From assembly GCA_025146135.1 (NCBI GenBank), contig CP102255.1, forward strand, positions 2,852,001-2,916,000: DNA of 64,000 nucleotides, in the 5' to 3' direction. The translations under genes and the position numbers were made by a program. Under the pieces are notes generated by a model that saw only the letters and a program-made list of their open reading frames with translations, had not been told where the DNA came from and made no database searches. This DNA comes from Anaerotruncus colihominis. GTDB lineage: Bacteria; Bacillota; Clostridia; Oscillospirales; Ruminococcaceae. This document shows positions 7,096 through 15,004 of this stretch, piece after piece; position 1 is the stretch's first letter; every line of letters starts with the position of its first letter.

Positions 7096-8405
7096 ACGGT
7101 CGCCTTCCTTATCTCAATATAGCTGTCCGTCACTGCGGTCACGGTGCCGGAAATGCTCGCATGCATTTTCACACCCAGTTTTCCGGGGGCGATATCGGCT
7201 ATCAGCGTGTTCTTGCGTACCTTGTCCCCTACGCCGACCACCGGGACGCTTGGCGCCCCCACGCCCATGCGCAGCATGATACGCACCTGCCCGGTTGGGA
7301 GCAGCTTTTCCGACAGCGGCGCGTCCACGTCGTAGCGTTCCAGGCCCATCCGTGCGATCAGGCGTTTAACGGGCAGCTTTTTGTCGTCGATGCTGCGGTC
7401 AGCGCGGGTATAAACCTCCTTGCGCGGCTTGACGCCCTTCTGCGCAAGCATCGCCTTCATCTGCTGCATCGCCTGAGACGGCTTCAGCCCAAAATTGCAG
7501 GCGTAGTATGTACACACCCCGCAGTTGCAACAGGAAAAAACCCCGTTCGCATCGCCGAGCAGGTCGGTTCCCTGTGCGATTGTCCGCATCGCCTTGTGCG
7601 GCTGGACGTTCAGGCCAAGGGCGTTGCGCGGGCACATCTGCGTGCACATGGAGCACTGACAGCAAACCGACCGGATCAGCTGCATGTTGAGCGTCTCCTC
7701 GCGCAGCTTCCACAACGGATGATCCACCGGAAAAGCCAAAAAGCCGCCGGTCGTCTTTGTCACCGGGACATCCGGGTCGTCCACCACGCGGCCCATGCAC
7801 GGGCCGCCGATAATATAGCGGCACGGCTCGGCCGTACCGCCGGCCGCCTCAAGCAGTTCCCGGCAGGAGATGCCGACCGGGACCTTGAACGTGCGCGGCG
7901 TGCGCACCGCGCCGCCAACGGTCACATACTTTTCAACCACCTTTTTGCCCGCCGCGGCGTCCGCCACATTGAGCAGGGTGCTCGCGTTGCAGACGACCGC
8001 ACCAACGTCCAGCGGCAGGCCGCCGGTCGGTACGACGCGTCCCGTCACCTCGTAAACGATCTGCTGTTCGTCGCCTGCCGGATAATATTCGCGCAGCAGG
8101 TGCAGCCGGAGCTGCCCAAACGGTTCGATCGCGGCGCCCAGAGCCTTGACCGCGCCTTCATAATGTTTTTTCAGCGCGATGACGCCCTCCTTCGCGCCGG
8201 TCTGTTCCATCACCAGGCGCAGCCCCTCCACGACCTCGGCCGCGTAAAGCTCCATCACCTGCTGATCGACCCGCAAAAGCGGCTCGCACTCCGCGCCGTT
8301 GACGATGACAGTCCCGGCCTGGCAGTTGATCTTTACATGCGTCGGGAACCCCGCGCCGCCCGCGCCCAGGATTCCGGCGTTCATCACCATTTCCTTAACA
8401 TCCAT
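7092..8405 (-). CDS. pduS: PduS-like Fe-S flavoprotein oxidoreductase (RnfC-like)
   Basis: A 437-aa protein of the PduS/RnfC family. Residues 1-30 contain the glycine-rich GILGAGGAGFPTHVKI, the central domain has VYEVTGRVVPTGGLPLDVGA (NADH/FMN region), residues ~245-305 hold two ferredoxin-type clusters (CCQCSMCTQMCP and CCNCGVCTYYACN), and a C-terminal SLBB/barrel-sandwich part follows. PduS moves electrons between NADH, flavin and Fe-S centres and binds the PduT trimer. Here no cobalamin-dependent diol dehydratase is present, so a role in regenerating internal nicotinamide for the alcohol dehydrogenase is more likely than cobalamin reduction. Confidence 0.9.
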   Translation of the reverse strand: MDVKEMVMNAGILGAGGAGFPTHVKINCQAGTVIVNGAECEPLLRVDQQVMELYAAEVVEGLRLVMEQTGAKEGVIALKKHYEGAVKALGAAIEPFGQLRLHLLREYYPAGDEQQIVYEVTGRVVPTGGLPLDVGAVVCNASTLLNVADAAAGKKVVEKYVTVGGAVRTPRTFKVPVGISCRELLEAAGGTAEPCRYIIGGPCMGRVVDDPDVPVTKTTGGFLAFPVDHPLWKLREETLNMQLIRSVCCQCSMCTQMCPRNALGLNVQPHKAMRTIAQGTDLLGDANGVFSCCNCGVCTYYACNFGLKPSQAMQQMKAMLAQKGVKPRKEVYTRADRSIDDKKLPVKRLIARMGLERYDVDAPLSEKLLPTGQVRIMLRMGVGAPSVPVVGVGDKVRKNTLIADIAPGKLGVKMHASISGTVTAVTDSYIEIRKATV

Positions 8406-8443
8406 ATATGACTACCTCAACTCTGATCTGTCACACGCCGAAA

Positions 8444-8752
8444 TCAGCTTTCACCGCTGACAAACTTTTCAAACACGCGCTTGCCGCCGATGTCCACCGA
8501 GTCGATGATCGCGGCGATCGTCAGGTCGGTCGGCTTGTTCACAGTCAACTGCGTCTGGCGGGAGGAGCTGCCGCTGACGAGCATGACGACCTCGCCCTCG
8601 CCGGCGCCGACCGCATCGATGGCGACCATCGGCGCGCCCTTCTCCTCCCAGGTTTCAATATCGATCGGCTTGACGATCAGCAGCTTCAGCCCGGTCAGGG
8701 TTTCCGCTTTGTTTGTGCTGACCACCGTGCCCTTTACTCTTGCCAACTGCAT
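8444..8752 (-). CDS. BMC vertex protein, EutN/CcmL family (3 of 3)
   Basis: A 102-aa EutN/CcmL protein, the most diverged and longest of the three (MQLARVKGTVVSTNKAETL at the start, PTDLTIAAIIDSVDI near the end, then a short charged tail). The ATG at 8752 is chosen because GAGGAG lies 7 nt upstream; an in-frame upstream extension would overlap the neighbouring gene. It lies between the flavoprotein-like gene and pduS. Confidence 0.92.
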   Translation of the reverse strand: MQLARVKGTVVSTNKAETLTGLKLLIVKPIDIETWEEKGAPMVAIDAVGAGEGEVVMLVSGSSSRQTQLTVNKPTDLTIAAIIDSVDIGGKRVFEKFVSGES

Positions 8753-8765
8753 CGGCTCACTCCTC

Positions 8766-9422
8766 TTAGTACCGCAGCCGCACACCCGTTTCATTCAAGG
8801 CGTCCCGGGCGGACGGCGTGATGATCGCGCCGGGGCTGCACCAAACCGTTTTGTCCACAGTCCGCGCGGCCTGGCGCACGGCTTCCTCCGTCACCAGCGT
8901 CAGCCGTTCATGCTGCTGCACGCGGTGGTAATTCACTGTCTCCACATTCATGGAGGCCAGCGTCTCAAGCGCATCGGCGACCTGCCCAAGCAGGCTGTTG
9001 CGGTGAAAGCGCGGCGGGTCAAAATCCAGCAGCAGCTCCACTTTTTTGCCCCACAGGATCGCACGGATGACCAGGAAGGCCAAATCCGTCCCATCCTCTC
9101 CCGCGGCGATCTCCCGCAGGAGGGCGACGGACGGCGCCGCCAGGGCGACCGTCTCTGCCTGCGACGTCAGCGCGAGCAGGCGCCCGCGTTCCAATTGCTC
9201 CGGCGGCAGCGCGTTTTGCATCGTGCCGGAAAAATCCGCCATAATCCAGCCGCCGTATCGCTCTGCAAGGCATCGGCCAAGCTCCTCGGGGAACGCCGCC
9301 GGGGCGGGCAACAGGACGATATGCGCGCTGCTGCGGCCCTGGCCGCCGTTCCTGCGCGCCAGCCGCCGGTCCACCTCGGCGGCGACCTGCTCAATCAGGC
9401 TGTGCATCTGTTCCCTATCCAT
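8766..9422 (-). CDS. BMC-associated flavoprotein-like protein with N-terminal targeting-like helix
   Basis: A 218-aa protein. Residues 1-25 (MDREQMHSLIEQVAAEVDRR...) form an amphipathic helix followed by a Gly/Arg linker, the pattern of an encapsulation peptide. The remainder looks Rossmann/flavodoxin-like (HIVLLPAPAAFPEELGRCL, a later AFLVIRAILWGKKVELLLDF) and ends with ITPSARDALNETGVRL, a tail I associate with conserved hypothetical proteins of Eut/Pdu-type loci. No catalytic motif could be recognised, so enzymatic function is unknown. It sits between the alcohol dehydrogenase and a vertex protein and is probably a core protein. Confidence 0.6.
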   Translation of the reverse strand: MDREQMHSLIEQVAAEVDRRLARRNGGQGRSSAHIVLLPAPAAFPEELGRCLAERYGGWIMADFSGTMQNALPPEQLERGRLLALTSQAETVALAAPSVALLREIAAGEDGTDLAFLVIRAILWGKKVELLLDFDPPRFHRNSLLGQVADALETLASMNVETVNYHRVQQHERLTLVTEEAVRQAARTVDKTVWCSPGAIITPSARDALNETGVRLRY

Positions 9423-9446
9423 ATCCGTACCGCCTCAAGCTGAAAA

Positions 9447-10646
9447 TCAAAGCCCCTGCCGGCGGACCGCCTCCACTACAAGGCCCTCGCAATATGTCTT
9501 TGCGATGATGCGGGCTACCTCGCCCTCAACAGCGTCAACCGGATTTGAAGGTGTGCAGGTATCCTCCATCGCATGGCGGGCCAGCAGCGGGATATCGTCC
9601 ATGGAAAATCCATAACGGTGCAGCGGACGGATACCGATGTCCTCGCTCAGATCGCGGACGCAGTCGGCCGCCGTTTGGGCCGCCTCCTGAGCGGGCAGGC
9701 CGCGGATATCCGCCCCCAGCGCGGCTGCGATATCGCCCATGCGTTCCAAACAGGCCGGGATGTTATATTCCATCACACGGGGCAGGATCTGCGCGCAGGC
9801 AGCGCCATGCGGGATATGGTACTGCGCGCCGAGCTGATGGGCGATGCTGTGCCCTAGCCCCAGGCCCGCGTTTGAAAAGGCGAGTCCCGCCATATATTCC
9901 GCCCAGCACATATCGGTGCGGGCCTGCATGTCGCAGCCATCGGCCACAGCCCTGCGCAGCGACCTGCCCACCAGGCGGATGGCTTCAATCGCCAGCGCGT
10001 CCGTGTAGGGCGTGGCCTCGCGGCAGGTATACGCCTCCACGGCATGAGTCAGCGCGTCCATGCCGGTCGCGGCTGTAAGGGAAGGCGGCATCCCCACCAT
10101 CAGGGTCGGATCGTTAATGGCCAGATACGCCAGGCAGTTCGGGTCCATCATGACCATTTTGACGTTTTTCACCTCGTCGGTGATCACATATGCGCATGTC
10201 ACCTCGCTGCCGGTGCCTGCGGTTGTGTTGACCGCCACGATGGGCACGCCCGGCCGCGCCGACTTGCGCACGCCGCAGTAATCCTCAATGCGGCCGCCAT
10301 TGGCGGCCAGAATGCTTACTGCCTTGGCCACGTCGATCGGCGAGCCGCCGCCGATCGCGATGATGCAGTTACAGCCCTGACGGGTATACTGTTCCATCGC
10401 CTTGTTGACAACGCCAACCGAGGGATTCGGCTGCACGCCGTCGTATGTCCAGTATCGAATTCCGGCGCGGTCAAGCACATCCGTAACCTTTTTGACGGTC
10501 CCGATTTTTACCAAACCCTGGTCGGTTACAACCAGAGCCGTCACCGTGCCTTCCAGCCTGTGCAGGAATTGCGGTATCTCCAAAATGCTGTTTTCCCCGA
10601 TCAGTGTGTGGCGGGGCTGTACCAGCTCGACCACATGATTCTCCAT
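9447..10646 (-). CDS. Iron-containing (group III) alcohol dehydrogenase, PduQ/1,3-propanediol-dehydrogenase type
   Basis: A 399-aa NAD-dependent alcohol dehydrogenase. The nucleotide-binding motif GGGSPIDVAK is at 99-108, and the metal ligands are Asp197 and His201 (GMDALTHAVEAY), His266 (GLGLGHSIAHQ) and His280 (YHIPHG). In metabolosomes this family reduces an aldehyde to an alcohol, regenerating NAD+ inside the shell. No separate encapsulation helix is evident. It is the first gene of the shell operon, directly after the promoter at 10756-10785. Substrate identity (acetaldehyde or a methylthio-aldehyde) is inferred from the neighbouring aldolase. Confidence 0.92.
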   Translation of the reverse strand: MENHVVELVQPRHTLIGENSILEIPQFLHRLEGTVTALVVTDQGLVKIGTVKKVTDVLDRAGIRYWTYDGVQPNPSVGVVNKAMEQYTRQGCNCIIAIGGGSPIDVAKAVSILAANGGRIEDYCGVRKSARPGVPIVAVNTTAGTGSEVTCAYVITDEVKNVKMVMMDPNCLAYLAINDPTLMVGMPPSLTAATGMDALTHAVEAYTCREATPYTDALAIEAIRLVGRSLRRAVADGCDMQARTDMCWAEYMAGLAFSNAGLGLGHSIAHQLGAQYHIPHGAACAQILPRVMEYNIPACLERMGDIAAALGADIRGLPAQEAAQTAADCVRDLSEDIGIRPLHRYGFSMDDIPLLARHAMEDTCTPSNPVDAVEGEVARIIAKTYCEGLVVEAVRRQGL

Positions 10647-10755
10647 GCTGTCACTCTCCTTTGCCTTGCCCGACCGTGCGCTTTGCAGGCGTCTGCTTCG
10701 TTTATAAGCGGATATTTTTCCACAAAATCAAACAATTTATCACATTTACAGTGTC

Positions 10756-10785
10756 ATTATATCACGAGGAAAACGCTCTGCGCAA
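10756..10785 (-). promoter_or_regulatory. Sigma-A-type promoter of the BMC shell operon
   Basis: On the minus strand -35 TTGCGC (10785-10780), an 18-bp spacer and a consensus -10 TATAAT (10761-10756) lie about 110 nt before the alcohol dehydrogenase start. The remainder of 10647-10887 holds no gene. Confidence 0.65.
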
Positions 10786-10887
10786 CCGTCTCAAGGTTGT
10801 CAAACCTGTAGAAATTACATCGTATTTTTTGTCATGCGTACATCCGGTCCATGCCGATGTCCGATTTTGTCCGTTTTATTCGAAACC

Positions 10888-11991
10888 TCACTGCGCAATA
10901 CCGGCCATTCCGAACCAATGACGCTTGAGCGGATAGTCCTCTGTCAGCTGCGCCGTCCACTGCTCATACGTCTGCTCGCGCAGCCGTTCCTCCACGGCCT
11001 GATCCCGGGCCGCTTCATCCTGGTTGAGCCCAATGTAAAACAGGATAAAATACCCCGCGTCTTTATAAGCGACGGTCCCAACATCCCCATATGCGCGGGC
11101 GGGATCCGTCAGCCATGCGCGGTTGCCTTCGTTAAGACGTGAAACAAGCATCGTCTGAAGGGTGGCGCCGTCGTCCGCATACGTTTGCTGTTCGTCAGCG
11201 GACGCATAATCCCGCGCCATCTGTGCGAAGGAAGCTTCGTCCGTCACCTTCGAGGCGGCTTCTTCGGCTTGCTCCTGGCTGGAGCCCGCGTAATAAAAGG
11301 AACGGAAGGTCGCCATATCAAACGTTTCCGGCGACGCCTCGTAAGCCGCCTGAATCTCCGACTGATCAAAGGTCAATCCCGTCCTGTACGCATTCCGATA
11401 ACTCTCGGCCAGCTTCACCGTTTCCACAAATTTCTGATAGGTATCAAGGTTGCAGCCCGCGCCGACAGTCGCGGCCAGATAGCTGTCCGCGTCGGCATAG
11501 CCGTCGCTCTCCGCCATGCTTTTTATCAGGGCCGTCTCCTCCTCTACCGCGGCCTGATCCTCCGGCCGCAGCGTCCAGCCCGCCTTCCGCGCCTCCGCCG
11601 CAACAGCGTAATCACTCTGGATGGCCGCGTCGGCCTGCCCTTTGACCAGATCGCGCCAGTCGGACCCGGTCGCCTCGTCGTAGTAACTTTCGAGGCTTTC
11701 ACCGCCTGTCATGGAGAATACAGAGGATATCTCCGCATACGCCTTGCTGAAATAACAACTGTATGTAGCCGCGCTTACCTTTATATCGCCGACCGTCACC
11801 GCTGTGGCCCATCTGGCGTAAAACCCGGTAGCGGCCAGCGCCATAGCGAGCACCGCAAGCAAAGCCGCCGCTGCGGCGATGCATGCCGCAGTCAATCGAA
11901 TACGCCGGCGCCGCTGCGCCGTCTGCACGGCCGCTGCGCGGCCGGCGGGCGTTGCTGCCGGCACGCCGCCGGTTCGGTTTTTTCTGCTCAT
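10888..11991 (-). CDS. Membrane-anchored PrsA/SurA-like (parvulin-type) protein
   Basis: A 367-aa protein. Residues 1-30 are Arg/Ala-rich and cytoplasmic, residues ~31-55 form one transmembrane or signal-anchor helix, and the rest is an extracytoplasmic region resembling SurA/PrsA chaperones: an N-terminal helical part, then a parvulin-like stretch (FDMATFRSFYYAGSSQEQAE ... GDVGTVAYKDAGYFILFYIG). Its start (ATG after AAAGGGAG) is only 12 nt past the stop of the class II aldolase, so the two appear co-transcribed. A surface folding factor in a microcompartment operon is unexpected; it may serve the lipoprotein importer or be a bystander. Prolyl-isomerase activity is not certain because the rotamase domain is weakly conserved. 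Confidence 0.65.
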   Translation of the reverse strand: MSRKNRTGGVPAATPAGRAAAVQTAQRRRRIRLTAACIAAAAALLAVLAMALAATGFYARWATAVTVGDIKVSAATYSCYFSKAYAEISSVFSMTGGESLESYYDEATGSDWRDLVKGQADAAIQSDYAVAAEARKAGWTLRPEDQAAVEEETALIKSMAESDGYADADSYLAATVGAGCNLDTYQKFVETVKLAESYRNAYRTGLTFDQSEIQAAYEASPETFDMATFRSFYYAGSSQEQAEEAASKVTDEASFAQMARDYASADEQQTYADDGATLQTMLVSRLNEGNRAWLTDPARAYGDVGTVAYKDAGYFILFYIGLNQDEAARDQAVEERLREQTYEQWTAQLTEDYPLKRHWFGMAGIAQ

Positions 11992-12003
11992 AAACCGCTC
12001 CCT

Positions 12004-12852
12004 TTACCGCTTAGTGCGCGCCATCACCTGGCGCACGATATCCACGATATCCTCCATCGCGACAGTTCCCGCGTCCGCCCCGGCCGGCGGCTGACCGCCA
12101 TGGGTACACTGCCCGCCGCATTTTTTCTGTTCCATACAGGCTGGAACGCCGTCTTTTCCGACATTTTGACATACTGGGCGGCCGCCGGTACTAATCCCCA
12201 GCCGTGTACGCGTGTCGACAAGCTGATCGATCTGCTCGCAGGAAAGCTCGTTGGCCTGTCCAATGATGCTGCCTGTATACATAGTCACAAGCGCATAATA
12301 TTCAAGCGACTCCATGCGGAAATACGCCTGCATCGGGTCCTTTCCCCAAGTCAGCGCACCGTGGTTGGCCAGAAGGACGCCGTTGTGCGTTTTACAGAAC
12401 GGCGCGATCGAATCCGGCACCTCCTGCGTACCGGGCGCAGCATACGGCGCGACGGGCACCTCGCCGAGCTGCACCACCGCCTCCGGCAGAATAGCCCGTG
12501 AGAGCGGGATTCCCGCAATCGCAAACGAAGTGGCCACCGGCGGATGGGCATGTACCACACTTTTCACCTGCGGATTTTCGCGATAGACGCGCAGATGCAT
12601 TTTCAATTCGCTGGACGGCTTTGTGCTGCCGCGCAGGATATTTCCGTCCAAATCGACCTTGACAAGAATATCCTCCGTCATATATCCCTTGGAAACGCCG
12701 GTCGGCGTCGTCCACAGCTCGTTGTCACCGACCTTGCAGCTGATATTTCCGTCGTTGGCCGCCACAAAATTTTTGTTGTACATCCTTCGGCCAACCTCCA
12801 AAATCAGCTGCTTGGCCTCATAATCGCCCATATATTCGCCCATATTTCTCAT
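12004..12852 (-). CDS. Class II aldolase (L-fuculose-phosphate-aldolase family) with C-terminal encapsulation peptide
   Basis: A 282-aa metal-dependent aldolase. The zinc-site histidines are in HAHPP (H101, H103) and NHGALTWGK (H164), and the catalytic Glu is E82 (KPSSEL). Family members cleave L-fuculose-1-P, L-rhamnulose-1-P or, in DHAP-shunt organisms, 5-deoxyribulose-1-P/5-methylthioribulose-1-P into DHAP and an aldehyde. After the catalytic domain (~220 aa, the usual length) comes a Cys/Gly-rich linker (228-262) and an amphipathic helix VAMEDIVDIVRQVMARTKR (264-282), the classic encapsulation-peptide arrangement. The ATG at 12852 after GGGAGG is preferred over upstream in-frame ATGs. The neighbours mtnA and mtnK make 5-deoxy-pentulose-1-phosphates the most likely substrates. 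Confidence 0.9.
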   Translation of the reverse strand: MRNMGEYMGDYEAKQLILEVGRRMYNKNFVAANDGNISCKVGDNELWTTPTGVSKGYMTEDILVKVDLDGNILRGSTKPSSELKMHLRVYRENPQVKSVVHAHPPVATSFAIAGIPLSRAILPEAVVQLGEVPVAPYAAPGTQEVPDSIAPFCKTHNGVLLANHGALTWGKDPMQAYFRMESLEYYALVTMYTGSIIGQANELSCEQIDQLVDTRTRLGISTGGRPVCQNVGKDGVPACMEQKKCGGQCTHGGQPPAGADAGTVAMEDIVDIVRQVMARTKR

Positions 12853-12926
12853 TTTGATTGAACCTCCCATGTTTTTCATGATCCGTACCGCCGTGCGGCC
12901 TGAACCCAATGAATACCTCTGTACTT

Positions 12927-12955
12927 ATTATCCGGGGCAGCGCGCGCTTTGTCAA
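12927..12955 (-). promoter_or_regulatory. Promoter of the aldolase gene
   Basis: On the minus strand -35 TTGACA (12955-12950), a 17-bp spacer and -10 GATAAT (12932-12927) lie about 75 nt upstream of the aldolase start, divergent from the DeoR-family regulator promoter. Confidence 0.75.
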
Positions 12956-13025
12956 GAAATCGCCGCCTGCTTTGCATCCGGACGTCTGCACCACATGGAG
13001 TTCTGCCGATCCGGATAAGCTTATG

Positions 13026-13054
13026 TTGCACTTTGCACGAAAACGTGGTAATAT
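13026..13054 (+). promoter_or_regulatory. Promoter of the DeoR-family regulator
   Basis: -35 TTGCAC (13026-13031), a 17-bp spacer and -10 TAATAT (13049-13054) lie 40 nt before the regulator start. The spacer contains TTTGCAC following a TTGCAC direct repeat, a possible operator. Confidence 0.65.
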
Positions 13055-13093
13055 GTCCGTAAAAGAGTTCTCACAGGGAAAAGGGGATTGGCA

Positions 13094-13846
13094 ATGCTTG
13101 CGATCACACGGCGCAACGCCATCAAGGAGCAGCTTCTCGAACGAAAAAGCGTTACAATAACCGATCTGTCAAAACGCCTTCATGTGACAAAGGAAACCAT
13201 CCGCAGGGATCTGCGCTTGATGGAGGAGCAGGGCGACCTGATCCGCACCCACGGCGGCGCTTACATTCTGGACGGTGTGCAAAACGACATCGACATCTCC
13301 ATGCGTCAGGTCCTTAAAACCAAGGAAAAAACCCTGATTGCAGAAAAATGCAGCCAGCATATCCAATCCGGCGACTCTATTTTTCTCGACGGCTCGACCA
13401 CCTGCTGGTTTGTCGCCCGGCAACTGGCCAATAAAAACCTCACGGTTTTAACCACGTCCCTGCAAATTGCGACCATCCTGGCGGCCTCCCCCACGATCAG
13501 TCTCATTCTGATCGGAGGCGCCTTTTCCCCAAAAAGCATGGCGTTCCTTGGCGACAACGCCTGCCGCGCCCTCTCAAATTACTATGTCGATAAAGCCTTT
13601 ATATCCTGCCGGTCTGTCAGCATGGAAAACGGGCTGACGGATGTCTCCGAAGGCGAGGCGGCCATCCACCGGCTGATCACACAGCGCAGCAACCGCACCT
13701 ATCTGGTGGTGGATCACTCCAAGGTAGGGCCGACCTCCTTTGCCTTCGCCTGCGGGCTGGATTCGATCGACGCCATGATCTGTGATAAGCCCCTGCCCCA
13801 AGAGTGGCAAGACTATCTGTCTGGAAAAAATATTGCATTTTATTGA
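13094..13846 (+). CDS. DeoR-family transcriptional regulator
   Basis: A 250-aa regulator. Residues 1-57 are the DeoR winged helix (RRNAIKEQLLERKSVTITDL, later VTKETIRRDLRLMEEQGDL), and residues ~75-235 the sugar-phosphate-sensing DeoRC domain (IFLDGSTTCWFVARQL; later ALSNYYVDKAFISC). DeoR proteins usually repress sugar catabolism operons and are released by a phosphorylated sugar. The divergent position between the aldolase gene and mtnA/mtnK makes it the likely local regulator, with a 5-deoxy-pentose phosphate or DHAP as candidate inducer. The ATG at 13094 is used because the upstream TTG is almost on top of the AAGGGG site. Confidence 0.9.
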   Translation: MLAITRRNAIKEQLLERKSVTITDLSKRLHVTKETIRRDLRLMEEQGDLIRTHGGAYILDGVQNDIDISMRQVLKTKEKTLIAEKCSQHIQSGDSIFLDGSTTCWFVARQLANKNLTVLTTSLQIATILAASPTISLILIGGAFSPKSMAFLGDNACRALSNYYVDKAFISCRSVSMENGLTDVSEGEAAIHRLITQRSNRTYLVVDHSKVGPTSFAFACGLDSIDAMICDKPLPQEWQDYLSGKNIAFY

Positions 13847-13861
13847 TGATTGATATTCTGT

Positions 13862-13898
13862 AAAAAGGGAGATGGGCTGATGGTCCATCTCCCTTTTT
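13862..13898. terminator. Bidirectional terminator between the DeoR gene and mtnA
   Basis: A 14-bp stem (AAAAAGGGAGATGG with CCATCTCCCTTTTT; 13862-13875 with 13885-13898) gives an A-run/T-run on both sides, serving two convergent genes. Confidence 0.85.
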
Positions 13899-13910
13899 CA
13901 TTGCGCCTGC

Positions 13911-14975
13911 TTATTTGATGCCCAGCTTTTCAAACGCCTTGTCAAAGGGAGCGTAAGCAATTCCCTTTTCTGTAATGATACCTGTCACCAAGCTGTGGTC
14001 CGTCACGTCAAAGGCGGGATTGTTGACCTTGACGCCCTCCGGCGCCATACGTTTGGCATACCACATCTCCGTGACCTCCTCGGCCGGACGCTCCTCAATC
14101 ACGATCTCATCGCCGCTTTTCAGCGACATGTCGATCGTGGAGGACGGCGCGCAGACGTAAAACGGAATGCCATAGTGCTTGGCGAGAATCGCCACGCCGC
14201 TCGTGCCGATCTTGTTGGCAAAGTCGCCGTTCGAAGCGACGCGGTCGCAGCCGACAAACACAATATTGATCTTGCCGCGCTTCATGGTGATCGAAGCCAT
14301 GTTGTCGCAGATCAGCGTGGTGTCCACGCCTGCCGTCTGCATCTCAAAGGCGCTCAGGCGCGCGCCCTGGAGCAGCGGGCGCGTCTCGTCGCAAAACACA
14401 TGCAGATCGTCCCAACCATGCTCAAGCGCGATATAAACCGGCGCCAGAGCGGTACCGTACTTGGCTGTGGCAAGCGTGCCTGCGTTGCAGTGGGTCAGAA
14501 TACCGTCGCCGTGGTGCAGCAGTTCAAAGCCCAAATTCCCGATGCTGCGGCTGATGGCAATATCCTCCTCGCGGATAGCGTCCGCCTCCTGGCAGAGACG
14601 CTCCTTCATCTGCGCGACCGTCAGCTTATCGCGGTTCTCCTCGAGCACCTTCTCCATCCGGTTGAGCGCCCAGGAGAGGTTGACGGCCGTCGGGCGTGAG
14701 GAATCGAGATAAGCTTTCTTCTCCTTGAAATTCTTCACAAAAGCGTCCATATCGTCCGTCTCAAGCTGTGAAGCGACGATATAGATCCCGTAGCCGGCGG
14801 CCACGCCGATGGCCGGCGCGCCGCGCACACGCAGCGCATAGATGGCCTCCCAAATGTCCTCCGCCTTGGAGAGCGTCAGATATTTGATCTCCCCTGGCAG
14901 AAGGGTCTGGTCGAGGATGATCATTTCCTTTTTATTGTCCGCCAATACGACGGTATCAAGACTTAACGCATTCAT
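13911..14975 (-). CDS. mtnA: S-methyl-5-thioribose-1-phosphate isomerase (MtnA-type)
   Basis: A 354-aa aldose-ketose isomerase of the MtnA/eIF2B-alpha-like family. It shows [15 protein letters not shown] (49-63), the catalytic cysteine C163 in [10 protein letters not shown] and the catalytic aspartate D244 in [17 protein letters not shown], with the usual length for the family. It converts 5-methylthioribose-1-P (or 5-deoxyribose-1-P) to the 1-phospho-ribulose form, the substrate for the class II aldolase. It follows mtnK by 29 nt in one transcript. No MtnB/MtnW/MtnX genes of the classical methionine salvage pathway are present, which favours the aldolase branch. Confidence 0.93.
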   Translation of the reverse strand: MNALSLDTVVLADNKKEMIILDQTLLPGEIKYLTLSKAEDIWEAIYALRVRGAPAIGVAAGYGIYIVASQLETDDMDAFVKNFKEKKAYLDSSRPTAVNLSWALNRMEKVLEENRDKLTVAQMKERLCQEADAIREEDIAISRSIGNLGFELLHHGDGILTHCNAGTLATAKYGTALAPVYIALEHGWDDLHVFCDETRPLLQGARLSAFEMQTAGVDTTLICDNMASITMKRGKINIVFVGCDRVASNGDFANKIGTSGVAILAKHYGIPFYVCAPSSTIDMSLKSGDEIVIEERPAEEVTEMWYAKRMAPEGVKVNNPAFDVTDHSLVTGIITEKGIAYAPFDKAFEKLGIK

Positions 14976-15004
14976 TTATGTATATCCTCCTTCTGACGGC
15001 CGGC

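Noticed and set aside
7161-8411. Long plus-strand open frame (416 codons) opposite pduS
   Set aside because: It is an antisense shadow of a clear PduS-family gene with high GC third positions; the translated sequence is His/Arg-rich and resembles nothing. The same applies to other long antisense frames opposite 9447-10646, 21462-22817 and 52107-53771.
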